NCBI GenBank assembly: GCA_934102335.1
Contig: CAKOSP010000002.1
Location: 62,001 to 126,000, forward strand
Reading direction: 5' to 3'
From: an uncultured Bacilli bacterium
GTDB lineage: Bacteria; Bacillota_I; Bacilli_A; RF39; UBA660
Length of the DNA stretch: 64,000 bases
Every line of letters starts with the position of its first letter. Position 1 is the first letter of the stretch. The translations under genes were made by a program, and so were the position numbers. The notes under the pieces are model-generated. The model did no database searches. It saw nothing but the letters and a program-made list of their open reading frames with translations, and was not told where the DNA came from. Shown piece after piece: positions 54,159-62,803 of the stretch.

Positions 54159-54236
<78 letters not shown>

Positions 54237-54242
54237 ATTTAT

Positions 54243-54319
54243 GGTTCCGTAGTCTAGTGGTCTATGACGTCTGCCTGTCACGCAGAAGATCGTGGGTTCA
54301 AACCCCATCGGAACCGCCA
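54243..54319 (+). tRNA. tRNA-Asp (anticodon GTC), CCA encoded
   Basis: Acceptor GGTTCCG / CGGAACC then GCCA; anticodon loop GCCTGTCACGC gives GTC; T arm GGGTTCAAACCCC. Confidence 0.97.
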
Positions 54320-54324
54320 TATAT

Positions 54325-54400
<76 letters not shown>

Positions 54401-54415
54401 TATGAATTCTAAATG

Positions 54416-54439
54416 AATCAACTTACGAGTTGATTTTTT
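54416..54439 (+). terminator. Terminator of the tRNA cluster
   Basis: ATCAACT-TACG-AGTTGAT followed by TTTTT. Confidence 0.9.
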
Positions 54440-54447
54440 CTTTGCAA

Positions 54448-54472
54448 CAAAAAAAGTGTTTATCACACTTTT
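54448..54472 (-). terminator. Terminator of the S1-domain gene
   Basis: Minus strand: AAGTGT-GATAA-ACACTT followed by TTTTT. Confidence 0.85.
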
Positions 54473-54824
54473 ATTTTTTTGAATACATTTCTAGTCCTTC
54501 ATCAATCCATTTTGGCAAAGCATTTTTTAAAGGCAAAAATCCAAGTCTAGATTCTTGAATTTGATGTTCATTTACCGTACTTTTGTAATTAATATTCTTT
54601 ATTGAAAGTTTTAATTGCGAATTTTTTTTATCAACCTCAAGTATTTGACAATAAATAATCTCCCCTATTTTTACGAAATCCTCTATGTTTTTTACATATC
54701 CGTTAGATATTTCAGAAATATGTATTAGTCCACTATACCATGAATCAACACTAACAAATATTCCGTACTTTTCTATTCCAGATACCTGGCATTTGATGAT
54801 GGACCCAATTTTATAATCGTCCAT
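54471..54824 (-). CDS. S1 RNA-binding domain protein, YugI/CvfD-like
   Basis: 117 residues: a complete S1 domain (about 1-76: YKIGSIIKCQVSGIEKYGIFVSVDSWYSGLIHISEIS ... FVKIGEIIYCQILEVDKKNSQLKLSIK) and a short C-terminal tail (GFLPLKNALPKWIDEGL) as in YugI/CvfD, ribosome-associated RNA-binding proteins in Bacilli. Ribosome site GAGG. Confidence 0.88.
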   Translation of the reverse strand: MDDYKIGSIIKCQVSGIEKYGIFVSVDSWYSGLIHISEISNGYVKNIEDFVKIGEIIYCQILEVDKKNSQLKLSIKNINYKSTVNEHQIQESRLGFLPLKNALPKWIDEGLEMYSKK

Positions 54825-54902
54825 TTCAACCTCACTATGCTGATTATAACAAAATTAGGATTAATTATCAAGTTGTGATATAATGTTTTATGTGATGCGA
54901 TT

Positions 54903-55130
54903 ATGGAAGATAAAATAAAAGAGTTAATTGAACATATGCGTCCTTATCTTAATATGGATGGTGGCGATATGAAATTTATAAAATATGAGGATCATTATGT
55001 ATACATTCATTTGACTGGTTCATGTATGAATTGTCTTTATCAAGATAATACGATTAATGATAACTTGTTGGAGTATTTTAAAGAAGAAATACCAGAAATT
55101 GAAGGCATTGTAAATGTGCCACTAACTTAA
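54903..55130 (+). CDS. yutI: Nfu-type iron-sulfur scaffold domain protein
   Basis: 75 residues, a stand-alone NifU C-terminal domain: IRPYL-like MRPYLNMDGGDMKFIKYEDHYVYIHLTGSCMNCLYQDNTI, with the DGGD and CxxC (CMNC) motifs that hold a bridging Fe-S cluster for delivery to target proteins. Equivalent in size to Bacillus YutI. Its stop overlaps the end of the convergent YutH-like gene by 9 bases. Confidence 0.88.
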   Translation: MEDKIKELIEHMRPYLNMDGGDMKFIKYEDHYVYIHLTGSCMNCLYQDNTINDNLLEYFKEEIPEIEGIVNVPLT

Positions 55131-56036
55131 CCAAGGTATTTTATCTATTTTGGCATATTTAGAAATTTCTAAATATGCTTTTTTTAAAAACATTTCATAA
55201 TCTTGGGACTTGGATATTATGTTAAGCATTTCTTGTTGGTCTTTTTGTTTATTCATTATTTTATCGTAAATATCAAAATAATAAGAAGGATATAAAAGTC
55301 TTGCATAAAACATTTGATAACTGTAATTGCTTAATCTAACACTATTTAAAAAAGTTTTTAAATCTAAATAAGCTTCCGTTCCATAGAAAAAATCAGTTTT
55401 AATATATTCCGCAATGTCTCTTATTTCTAAATCAAAAATATAATTTAAGGGATTATAAAAGTTTAGTTTATAATTTGGAAAAAATATTCGTCGATGAGAT
55501 AAGGTTAGTTTATCTTTTTGTTCATCAAATACATAATTGTTGTTATTTATTAAGCTTATAGCATTTATGGCCATTGCTTCGTAATAACCAAATGTATCTA
55601 GAATTACATCTTTATCTTTTCCTAATTCCCTTATTTGATATTCATAATAATCTAGTTTTTCACTCCATAAATTAGCCCAATTATTTCTATATAAATTTGT
55701 ATAATTATGTTTGAGAACCAGTTTTTTATTATTTCCAATAATTTCTGTTAAATCTACTTCTTGTTTATAATTGTTTGGTACATGTAAAAGAACGTAATTA
55801 GTTTCATTTATAGTTGTTATTATATTATTAAATTTATTAGGAACAAATAGTAGTGTTTTAATATTCATTTTTTTTAGTTCTTCATTACATTTGATTATCT
55901 CATCTAATTCATTTTTTCCACGATTAAAGAAAGTAAATATATAATCTTCATTTTTATATTTAAATGAATAATTATTATTTTCATCATTTATGTAATCCAA
56001 GGTAATATTATAATTTTGTTCAATACTTTCTTTCAT
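55122..56036 (-). CDS. YutH/CotS-like kinase-fold protein (spore-coat associated family)
   Basis: 304 residues. Segments LWSEKLDYYEYQIRELGK, FGYYEAMAINAISL, LSHRRIF and FDLEIRDIAEYIKTDFF resemble the YutH/CotS group of aminoglycoside-kinase-fold proteins that are associated with the spore coat in Bacilli; context beside yutI and yutD homologues fits Bacillus. Catalytic kinase residues are not evident. No ribosome site precedes the ATG; a TATAAT lies 5 bases upstream (leaderless). Confidence 0.68.
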   Translation of the reverse strand: MKESIEQNYNITLDYINDENNNYSFKYKNEDYIFTFFNRGKNELDEIIKCNEELKKMNIKTLLFVPNKFNNIITTINETNYVLLHVPNNYKQEVDLTEIIGNNKKLVLKHNYTNLYRNNWANLWSEKLDYYEYQIRELGKDKDVILDTFGYYEAMAINAISLINNNNYVFDEQKDKLTLSHRRIFFPNYKLNFYNPLNYIFDLEIRDIAEYIKTDFFYGTEAYLDLKTFLNSVRLSNYSYQMFYARLLYPSYYFDIYDKIMNKQKDQQEMLNIISKSQDYEMFLKKAYLEISKYAKIDKIPWLS

Positions 56037-56041
56037 ACTAA

Positions 56042-56047
56042 ATTATA
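56042..56047 (-). promoter_or_regulatory. -10 box for a leaderless YutH-like transcript
   Basis: TATAAT-TTAGT-ATGAAA; the same arrangement precedes yunB at 60369. Confidence 0.5.
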
Positions 56048-56049
56048 TA

Positions 56050-56079
56050 AAAAAAATAAGGGTTTATACCCTTATTTTT
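56050..56079 (-). terminator. Terminator of the Pro-rich protein gene
   Basis: Minus strand: ATAAGGG-TATAAA-CCCTTAT followed by eight T, overlapping the stop codon. Confidence 0.85.
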
Positions 56080-57040
56080 GGAATTTAATAATTAATGCAT
56101 CAAACATATTTTCACATGCTTGCATAAATGTCTTTTTAATTTCTTCAATATCTTCCGATGCGATTTTTCCAGATGTTTGAGGGGCTTCTGGAGTTGGTGG
56201 CATAACTTGGGCCTCTGGCATTATAGGAGTTGAAATTTCCGGTGCTGAAGCTGGCATTGGTTGTTGTGTTGGAACTTCAGGCATAATTGCAGTTGGCTCT
56301 GTAATTGCTTCATTAGATGTCATTGGCATTTCTGGAGCAACTGGTATTTCAACTGCGGGTGCCACTGGTGTTGGAGATACTTGTGAAATATCGGGCGTAA
56401 TTTCAGGTGCAACTGGAGTTGGCTGTATAACTGGTTGTGGAATTTCAACTTGTGGAGATTCTGGAATAGTAGCTGTTGGCATTACAGGGGTTGAAATTTC
56501 TGGTGCTGAAGCTGACATTGGTTGTTGTGATGGAACTTCAGGCATAATTGTTTGTTCAGTATTTGGCTGTATTGGAGTTGGCTCTATAACCGGTTGTTCT
56601 ACTTGAGCTAATGGAGTTGGTTCAACAGGAACTTCTGGGATATTTTTCTCTACATTTGGCTGAGTTACAGTCGGAGTCGGCTCAGCATTAATTGGTGCTA
56701 CATAAGAATTTTTTAGTATTTCAAATGAGTTAACTGGTAATGTTAATTGAGTATAATATACATCGTCTGCAGTTAAATCAGCCGGAACACTTTCATATTG
56801 TGCACTTTGTTTAGCAATAATTGATTTTAGTTCTTCTTTTACTGATTGCCATTCACCTTGATCTATAATCTTACTTAATTTTCCTTGATATAAACGACAA
56901 ACCAAAATAATTGGTAATCCCATTGTACCATTTTTTTCGTTATCCAAAACTAAATAAGTTCCAATATTACTTTTAAAACAAGTTATTATCGGTTTTTCTA
57001 ATACTGTTCCTGAAACCGTAGTTATCCTAACTTTACTCAC
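56072..57040 (-). CDS. Hypothetical protein with long Pro-rich repeat linker
   Basis: About 322 residues from GTG 57040 (VSKVRITTVSG), ten bases after AAGGG; the TTG at 57049 would abut that site. An N-terminal globular domain (about 1-115; FKSNIGTYLVLDNEKNGTMGLPIILVCRLYQGKL), a Pro/Glu/Val/Thr linker (about 120-285) containing two near-copies of a 24-residue unit (IMPEVPSQQPMSASAPEIS and IMPEVPTQQPMPASAPEIS), and a C-terminal helix (IKKTFMQACENMFDALIIKF). Cytosolic. I recognise no family. Confidence 0.75.
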   Translation of the reverse strand: MSKVRITTVSGTVLEKPIITCFKSNIGTYLVLDNEKNGTMGLPIILVCRLYQGKLSKIIDQGEWQSVKEELKSIIAKQSAQYESVPADLTADDVYYTQLTLPVNSFEILKNSYVAPINAEPTPTVTQPNVEKNIPEVPVEPTPLAQVEQPVIEPTPIQPNTEQTIMPEVPSQQPMSASAPEISTPVMPTATIPESPQVEIPQPVIQPTPVAPEITPDISQVSPTPVAPAVEIPVAPEMPMTSNEAITEPTAIMPEVPTQQPMPASAPEISTPIMPEAQVMPPTPEAPQTSGKIASEDIEEIKKTFMQACENMFDALIIKFQK

Positions 57041-57084
57041 TTCTATCAATCCCTTCGTATTATAAACACATTATAACAAATTCA

Positions 57085-57360
57085 TTATTCTTTTTCAACT
57101 TTTTTTAAAATAAAATATTTGCACCCATAAGCACACTTTTCTTTAATATATTCTTCAATTTTACTAAAATCATTATATGGTTTAAAACCTTTATTTGTTT
57201 TATTATTAAAGCCTTTTAATCTTAGTTTACCATAGGCCCAATCTCCTAAAACATAGTCAAAATTTTCGTAATATTCGGTTAAATGATCCTCAACTATTTC
57301 TTTGTCAAATCCATTTTTTTCATTTTTAATTAATTCGTAGTTAATATTATTTATTCTCAT
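57085..57360 (-). CDS. yutD: YutD-like protein
   Basis: 91 residues matching the YutD family: FDYVLGDWAYGKLRLKGFN and YIKEKCAYGCKYFILKK. Conserved in Bacilli; function not established. Ribosome site GGGG. Surrounded, as in Bacillus, by other yut/yun homologues. Confidence 0.88.
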   Translation of the reverse strand: MRINNINYELIKNEKNGFDKEIVEDHLTEYYENFDYVLGDWAYGKLRLKGFNNKTNKGFKPYNDFSKIEEYIKEKCAYGCKYFILKKVEKE

Positions 57361-57368
57361 GTTTTCCC

Positions 57369-58172
57369 CTATCGAACAAGCATCATTGTTGCGACTGTTA
57401 TAATCATGCCTATTGTTCCAACTATACTAAGTATTAATAAAACATCTACATATCCTTTTCCAGATGTTAAATGTTTAGTATTTTCTTTTTCAAGAGCTTT
57501 TTCAAGCAAATATTCTTTATTGATGGCATTTTCTTTAATACCAAAATGCAAATATATTTGATGATTAATTAAGTCTAAATAATCACTACTCATATCTTGT
57601 ACTTGCTCCATTGATAGACCATAATATTCATATGCCTTTGGATTAATAAATATTTTAGGCTTGTTTACATCTATTTTTTGATGTTTCACTACCTCGTTTT
57701 TAAAATATTTATCTATTTCCCATTCATCAGTTGTGTTTAAGAATAATTCTGAAAGCTGTAAAGGATTTTTATTTTCTGGAGTATATAGTAAATCATAAAA
57801 AGATTTTATTTCTTCATCTATATTTTCTTTTTCTTTTCGAATCATTAACATATCTATTAATACTTTTTGAATATTAGTAAAATACGGATTTTCTTTTTGA
57901 ATAGTTAATAGGTTGTATGCAACATCTAATTGTTGTTTAAAGTCTATTATTTTATCTAATTCATACCCATATTTACTTAAATTGATCTCAAATTGTTGAG
58001 AATTTTTGGTTATAAACGGAGTAATAATTTCTTGTTCACCATAAATTATACATAAAAGTCTTATAACCACAACAAAAAAAGAATTATACTCAGCACTTTC
58101 TGGATAATCTTTATATTTTAGATAATTTGATAACGCATAATCTAAAGCTTCGGAAATAATGTCTTCGTTCAT
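57369..58172 (-). CDS. Hypothetical tail-anchored protein
   Basis: 267 residues, helical throughout, with one C-terminal membrane helix (YVDVLLILSIVGTIGMIITVATMML) and no signal peptide, so the bulk is cytosolic and the protein tail-anchored. Features such as AYEYYGLSMEQVQDMSSDYLDLINHQIYLHFGIKE are not familiar. It ends 8 bases before yutD and starts behind GGGTGA. Function unknown. Confidence 0.75.
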   Translation of the reverse strand: MNEDIISEALDYALSNYLKYKDYPESAEYNSFFVVVIRLLCIIYGEQEIITPFITKNSQQFEINLSKYGYELDKIIDFKQQLDVAYNLLTIQKENPYFTNIQKVLIDMLMIRKEKENIDEEIKSFYDLLYTPENKNPLQLSELFLNTTDEWEIDKYFKNEVVKHQKIDVNKPKIFINPKAYEYYGLSMEQVQDMSSDYLDLINHQIYLHFGIKENAINKEYLLEKALEKENTKHLTSGKGYVDVLLILSIVGTIGMIITVATMMLVR

Positions 58173-58202
58173 GTGATCACCCTATCATAGTAATTATATC
58201 AT

Positions 58203-58233
58203 AAAAAAAATAAATTGAAAGCAATTTATTTTT
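58203..58233 (-). terminator. Terminator of the SipW-type protein gene
   Basis: Minus strand: AATAAATTG-CTTT-CAATTTATT followed by TTTTTT. Confidence 0.8.
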
Positions 58234-59611
58234 ATAATTTTGTGAATATAAAATTAGCGTTTAAATTCTTATCGCTATTCGCATTTTGGTTAACTCCGTA
58301 ATTTTTAAATGTTATTGTGGCTTTCCAAGTATCTGTGGTTGTTGATCCAGCTGTAGCAGTTATTGAATGTGTGTTGTTAGTTCCACCATTTGTAGTTGGA
58401 ACGCATACTATACCATCTTCACTTGTTATATCTTTTGTAAGTACAGTTGTACCATTTTTCGTTACAGTAAGTTCAAGTTCGGGGCTATTGTAATATCCAT
58501 ATGGTTCCCATAAACTATCCCCTAAATAATATAGTTTTGGATAAACTGTGCTATCTGTGGATTTATTATATCCTAATGCTAAATAAATGTATACAATTGT
58601 TGTATCTTCAGTTAGTTGATGAACACTTTTATTTGGGTTACCAAATTGAATAAATTTGCTATCGCTAGTTTTAGTCGTTAAGTAAAAATCACCAATACCA
58701 GTTGTATAGTAATAACCAGCTGGTAAAGTTAAAGAAATATTTTGATTTAAGCTAAAAAATGTTCCATTAGTATTTGTTACTGTACCTTTTGCAGTAATTG
58801 TTCCATCTTGATTATTTGTATATTTAATACCATATATATCTACATTTTGATGAATATAGGGAAATTCAATAATATTTTTTCCCACAATTGGGGTCTTAGA
58901 TAAGTAAGGATGTATGATTGTATTTACTGTTTTTCCTGATTTTACATATACGTATGGAGAAACAGTAATTGCCGAGGTAGTATTAAAGTATTCGGCTGAT
59001 CCTTTGGAAACTATTTTATTCGAACCAAAATATATTCCCATGGTATTCTCATCACCAATCATGCCAACTGTGTTGGAAAAATAGTTTCCTGCAGAAAGAG
59101 TTAAATTATTTGCCAAAACAAAATGTGCATCGCTTGTCGCAGTTCCGGATATAGTTATACTTTGATCATCATTTACAGTAAATTGTACACCATTAATAAC
59201 ACTAGTACCTGTTGTGTATGGATATACAATTAAATTACTTGTTAAGTTTGTGGCAGTTGAAGTTGCTGTTGATGTTACGGCTGAATGCACAAATGTATTT
59301 TCTGTAATATTTAAACAAGCTCGATAGTTATAACTGGCGCTTGCATCATTTCTTGCTTTTAAAATAACACTTGGAGATGTGCTTGTAGATAAGTTACCAC
59401 TACCATTTGCAAAATTAGTTTGATTGGCTGTTATTGTTAATGCTTGTCCTGCGTTAAAAGTTAAACCATCAATCGATTTGGCAGTTACTGTTGTAGGAGT
59501 GGATGAGCTATTACCAATTTTTGATTGAAAATATGCATAAGTAGCTGTTAAAGTGGCTATCAAAAGTACCGCTATTGTTGCTGATACTGTAATTATTTTT
59601 TTATTGTTCAT
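58232..59611 (-). CDS. Secreted protein with SipW-dependent-type signal peptide
   Basis: About 459 residues from ATG 59611 (MNNKKIITVSATIAVLLIATLTATYAYFQ); a GTG four codons earlier is a possible alternative. The ATYAYF ending with the preceding helix is the SipW/TasA-type signal. The mature part is Thr/Ser/Asn-rich beta structure with two internal units of the form FTVNDDQSITISGTA / YTNNQDGTITAKGT (lectin-like layout) and LSAGNYF / LPAGYYY; few Cys. Possibly an extracellular filament or matrix protein. No SipW peptidase or TasA partner lies in the window. Confidence 0.8.
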   Translation of the reverse strand: MNNKKIITVSATIAVLLIATLTATYAYFQSKIGNSSSTPTTVTAKSIDGLTFNAGQALTITANQTNFANGSGNLSTSTSPSVILKARNDASASYNYRACLNITENTFVHSAVTSTATSTATNLTSNLIVYPYTTGTSVINGVQFTVNDDQSITISGTATSDAHFVLANNLTLSAGNYFSNTVGMIGDENTMGIYFGSNKIVSKGSAEYFNTTSAITVSPYVYVKSGKTVNTIIHPYLSKTPIVGKNIIEFPYIHQNVDIYGIKYTNNQDGTITAKGTVTNTNGTFFSLNQNISLTLPAGYYYTTGIGDFYLTTKTSDSKFIQFGNPNKSVHQLTEDTTIVYIYLALGYNKSTDSTVYPKLYYLGDSLWEPYGYYNSPELELTVTKNGTTVLTKDITSEDGIVCVPTTNGGTNNTHSITATAGSTTTDTWKATITFKNYGVNQNANSDKNLNANFIFTKL

Positions 59612-59670
59612 TAATTTTATCACTTATCCTAACTATATAATGATAGCATAGTTAAGCTTAAAATTAAAGT

Positions 59671-60369
59671 CTAATTTTTGAAAGTATTTTGACTTTTTAA
59701 ACCATTTTGCATACCGTAAAAATAAGGAACTCTTCCTTGAATAAGTTTTGATCCAATTAAGACATCATAGTCTAATTTATAAGAATTTTGGTATGTTGGA
59801 TAGTAAATACTTTCTTCGATAGCAATTGTGACATATATTTCTGCTAAAGTATTATTTAAGCCGTAATCACTGACATTTGTTTTTATATTTGTTCTTACCA
59901 TTCCCACAAAAGATACTTTTACTGGTATTTTTGGAAGTATATTATAAAATATATTATACTTTTCACTTAAGATGAATGGTACATCCATTCTAAATCCATT
60001 TTTACAAGATGTTATATTTAAATTTTTATCTAATATTTTTCCTTGTTCTAAATAGTTAATACTTTCATTTAATTTATTGTTTATTTTTTTATTTAACTTG
60101 TTTGTTTCAATTAAGTCAAAATCTACTAATAAAATTTCCCCTTCACTATTTCTAGTTATTTTCAAAACATCTTGCCACTCTTTATCAATAATTAGTTCAT
60201 TATGGTAAGATGATACAAGATTATATGTAAATTTATTTAAAATATCATAAGCATAATTAGATATATAATCACTTTGTTTTTTATTGTATGAGAAAAGCAT
60301 AATAGCAGTTAAAAATACTATTAGTATTAAAATAATTAAAATCTTTTTTTTACATAAAAAAAATTTCAT
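59671..60369 (-). CDS. yunB: Sporulation protein YunB-like
   Basis: 232 residues with an N-terminal membrane helix (ILIILILIVFLTAIMLF) and an extracytoplasmic domain containing LPKIPVKVSFVGMVRTNIKTNVSDYGLNNTLAEIYVTIAIEES and a closing LIQGRVPYFYG, which match YunB, a mother-cell sporulation protein in Bacillus. No ribosome site precedes the ATG; TATAAT lies 5 bases upstream, implying leaderless expression. Confidence 0.85.
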   Translation of the reverse strand: MKFFLCKKKILIILILIVFLTAIMLFSYNKKQSDYISNYAYDILNKFTYNLVSSYHNELIIDKEWQDVLKITRNSEGEILLVDFDLIETNKLNKKINNKLNESINYLEQGKILDKNLNITSCKNGFRMDVPFILSEKYNIFYNILPKIPVKVSFVGMVRTNIKTNVSDYGLNNTLAEIYVTIAIEESIYYPTYQNSYKLDYDVLIGSKLIQGRVPYFYGMQNGLKSQNTFKN

Positions 60370-60374
60370 ACTAA

Positions 60375-60380
60375 ATTATA
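60375..60380 (-). promoter_or_regulatory. -10 box for a leaderless yunB transcript
   Basis: CATATAAT-TTAGT-ATGAAA; shares 18 bases with the start region of the YutH-like gene. The CATA prefix is also compatible with a SigE-type -10. Confidence 0.5.
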
Positions 60381-60392
60381 TGAAATTTTAAG

Positions 60393-61178
60393 TTAAAAAT
60401 TAAATACGGCTTTTAAAAAGAAAAATACTACCACTAAAAATATTATTACTATTATAGCTATTAAAATTTTGGCTAATGGACTAGTTTTATCTTCTACATC
60501 CAAATCCTCAAAATCACTTTTTGAAAATTCTAGGCTCTTTGAAAAAGCAGTGTTATCTAAGCTTATGGTATTTTCTTTTTTTAATTCTTGTTTTTCAGTT
60601 TTTTCTATTTCTTCTTTCATTCCAGAAAGCACTTCAGTATGCTCATCACCTTTTAAATCGGAAAATAGATCATTATCAGCTTCTAAGTCAACTTTATTTT
60701 TACTTTCATTTATTGTAATGGTGTTTATTAAATCCAATAATTTTGCTTCTTCTTTTCCTGGTTCATCTTCTTGTTCTGATTCAACATTTAAATTATTTAA
60801 AATATCATATTGAGTATCACGTAATTTTTTTGCTCTTTCCTCTTCATAAGAAATTGGTTTATCACTTTTTGCTTTTTCTAAAATAGCATTTATATCATAT
60901 TCTTTAGTAATCTCTTCTTTTTTCTCTTCTGTTACTTCTTCGGTTTCAATCCTTATACTTCTTCTAGGAGTGTCTTTATATCTCATATCTAATATTTTTT
61001 TGATTTGTTCAACGTCTATATTATTTTTATTATTAGATCCTAATACTGTGGCGTTACTTTTAATTTCATAGTTATCTATATTGCTTTTATTTATAGTTTT
61101 ATATAACTCTGAATGACGTGATGTTCTTGACATTTGATTTTGCGGTTCTTCACTGTATTTTTCCATCCTAGTATTCAT
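60393..61178 (-). CDS. Hypothetical tail-anchored acidic protein
   Basis: 261 residues: a long charged, largely disordered cytosolic region (about 1-230, Glu/Lys/Asp/Asn) with short helical motifs (DVEQIKKILDMRYKDTPRRS, YEEERAKKLRDTQYDILNNL), then one C-terminal membrane helix (ILIAIIVIIFLVVVFFFLKAVF). No family recognised. Ribosome site AGAGG; promoter with TGGTATTAT upstream. May be a membrane-tethered adaptor. Confidence 0.75.
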   Translation of the reverse strand: MNTRMEKYSEEPQNQMSRTSRHSELYKTINKSNIDNYEIKSNATVLGSNNKNNIDVEQIKKILDMRYKDTPRRSIRIETEEVTEEKKEEITKEYDINAILEKAKSDKPISYEEERAKKLRDTQYDILNNLNVESEQEDEPGKEEAKLLDLINTITINESKNKVDLEADNDLFSDLKGDEHTEVLSGMKEEIEKTEKQELKKENTISLDNTAFSKSLEFSKSDFEDLDVEDKTSPLAKILIAIIVIIFLVVVFFFLKAVFNF

Positions 61179-61237
61179 AAAAATCTACCTCTATCAAGAT
61201 AATACCATATTTGACAATTTTTTTAAATAAAATTTTA

Positions 61238-61266
61238 TTGATTTTTATTTTTTCGTTTACTATAAT
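61238..61266 (+). promoter_or_regulatory. Ferredoxin promoter
   Basis: TTGATT, 17 bases, TATAAT, 16 bases before the start codon. Confidence 0.7.
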
Positions 61267-61282
61267 TATACAAGGAGGAAAT

Positions 61283-61534
61283 ATGAAAAAAATAGTTGTT
61301 AATAAAGATGCATGTATTGGTTGTGGTGCATGTATAGCAATTGATCCAGAACATTTTAACTTTGATGAAAATGGATTGTCTGAAGTTATAAACCAAGAAA
61401 ACACTGAAAGTATGGAAGTTAAAAATGCTATGGAATCTTGTCCTACAAATGCTATAAGCTACGGAGAAGAAGAAAAAGATTTAGATCAAGAAGTACAAAG
61501 CGAAATAGAAAATAGTGAGTTATCTGTTGCATAA
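61283..61534 (+). CDS. Ferredoxin
   Basis: 83 residues from ATG 61283 (AAGGAGG upstream). One cluster motif, CIGCGACIAIDPEHF followed at distance by AMESCPTNAI, so a single [4Fe-4S] (or [3Fe-4S]) ferredoxin of the Bacillus Fer type with an acidic C-terminal tail. Soluble electron carrier. Convergent with rluB. Confidence 0.93.
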   Translation: MKKIVVNKDACIGCGACIAIDPEHFNFDENGLSEVINQENTESMEVKNAMESCPTNAISYGEEEKDLDQEVQSEIENSELSVA

Positions 61535-61563
61535 AAAAATAGCAAATTAATTGCTATTTTTTT
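61533..61563. terminator. Bidirectional terminator
   Basis: AAATAGCAA-ATTAA-TTGCTATTT with flanking A and T tracts between ferredoxin and rluB. Confidence 0.88.
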
Positions 61564-62269
61564 GTCCATAAAATTTTTTTACTTCTTTAATAGTTAGTTC
61601 CCTATATTCACCAGATTGTAAGCCATCAAGTCTTAAAAATCCATACTCGATACGACTTAATTTATCAACATTGTATCCTAATTCTTTGAAAATGTTTTTT
61701 ACAATGTGATTTCGGCCTTCTAGTATTGTTATTTCAACCATTGAAGTGTTTTTTACTAAATCTTTTTTCTTTATTTTGAAAGATACTATGTCTACTTTCC
61801 TTTTATCAACAATAACTCCTTTTTTTAATTTATCTATTGCTTCTTTGTCTAAAATTCCATCTATTTTAGCTAAATATGTTTTAGTTATATTATTTTTAGG
61901 ATGCATTAATAAATTAGCAAAATCACCATCATTTGTTAGTAATATTATACCAGTCGTATCATAGTCTAACCTACCTATAGGATAAATTCTTTCACTAGAT
62001 TCTATTAAATCTGTAACTACTTTACGTCCATGCTCATCTTTACTACTACTTATAACACCTCTAGGTTTATTTAAAAGGTAATATACTTTCTTATGATCTT
62101 TTGCAATTTGTTCTCCGTCAATAGTTATAATATCATCGCCGTTTACTTTATAACCCATTTCCGTTATTAATTTATTATTAACCATTACGTGCCCAGTTTT
62201 AATTAATTCTTCAGCTTTTCTTCTTGATGTATAACCAGATGTTGCAATAACTTTTTGTAATCTTTCCAC
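61547..62269 (-). CDS. rluB: 23S rRNA pseudouridine synthase RluB
   Basis: 240 residues from GTG 62269 (VERLQKVIATSGYTSRRKAEELI), with AGGTGA four bases upstream; an earlier ATG at 62287 has no ribosome site. N-terminal S4 RNA-binding domain, then the RsuA-family catalytic motif IGRLDYDTTGIILLTNDG with the nucleophilic Asp, and KTYLAKIDG. Modifies 23S rRNA. Follows spmB as in Bacillus. Confidence 0.94.
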   Translation of the reverse strand: MERLQKVIATSGYTSRRKAEELIKTGHVMVNNKLITEMGYKVNGDDIITIDGEQIAKDHKKVYYLLNKPRGVISSSKDEHGRKVVTDLIESSERIYPIGRLDYDTTGIILLTNDGDFANLLMHPKNNITKTYLAKIDGILDKEAIDKLKKGVIVDKRKVDIVSFKIKKKDLVKNTSMVEITILEGRNHIVKNIFKELGYNVDKLSRIEYGFLRLDGLQSGEYRELTIKEVKKFYGQKNSN

Positions 62270-62299
62270 AAAATCACCTAAAAGCATTTTAACATAATT

Positions 62300-62803
62300 T
62301 TAAGAAAATAACAAAAATGATAATATAAAAGCTATTAAAATACCAATAAAGTCGGCAAATAATCCAACTTTTAAAGCATATCTTGTTTTTGTAACTTTTA
62401 TTGAGCCAAAGTATAGGGCTAAAACATATATTGTTGTATCAGTACATCCTTGGATAACTGAAGCTAAATTACCATTAAATGAGTCCGGACCATACTTTAA
62501 ATATATATCTGATAAAATAGCCAGTGTAGCTGATCCTGATATTGGTCTTAAAATGGACATTGCAATAATTTCACTAGGAACCACTAATTTGTTAAAAAAT
62601 GAAGCTATAGTTGTTAAAAAATTACTATCTAAAAATATATTTACTGCTAAGACCATGGATACTAAAGCTGGAATAATATTTACTGATAACTTTAAACCAT
62701 CTTTTACTCCATCTAAAAATGAATTATATAAATTATTCTTTTTAATAAGAGCATATACAATTATTAAAAGAATAAATATGGGAAGTATATAGTTGGATAT
62801 CAT
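62300..62803 (-). CDS. spmB: Spore maturation protein SpmB
   Basis: 167-residue membrane protein with the nucleoside-recognition (Gate) fold: GVKDGLKLSVNIIPALVSMVLAVNIF, LRPISGSATLAILSDIYLKYGPDSF, and GCTDTTIYVLALYFGSI. Works with SpmA in spore-core dehydration in Bacillus. Overlaps spmA by 4 bases. Confidence 0.93.
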   Translation of the reverse strand: MISNYILPIFILLIIVYALIKKNNLYNSFLDGVKDGLKLSVNIIPALVSMVLAVNIFLDSNFLTTIASFFNKLVVPSEIIAMSILRPISGSATLAILSDIYLKYGPDSFNGNLASVIQGCTDTTIYVLALYFGSIKVTKTRYALKVGLFADFIGILIAFILSFLLFS

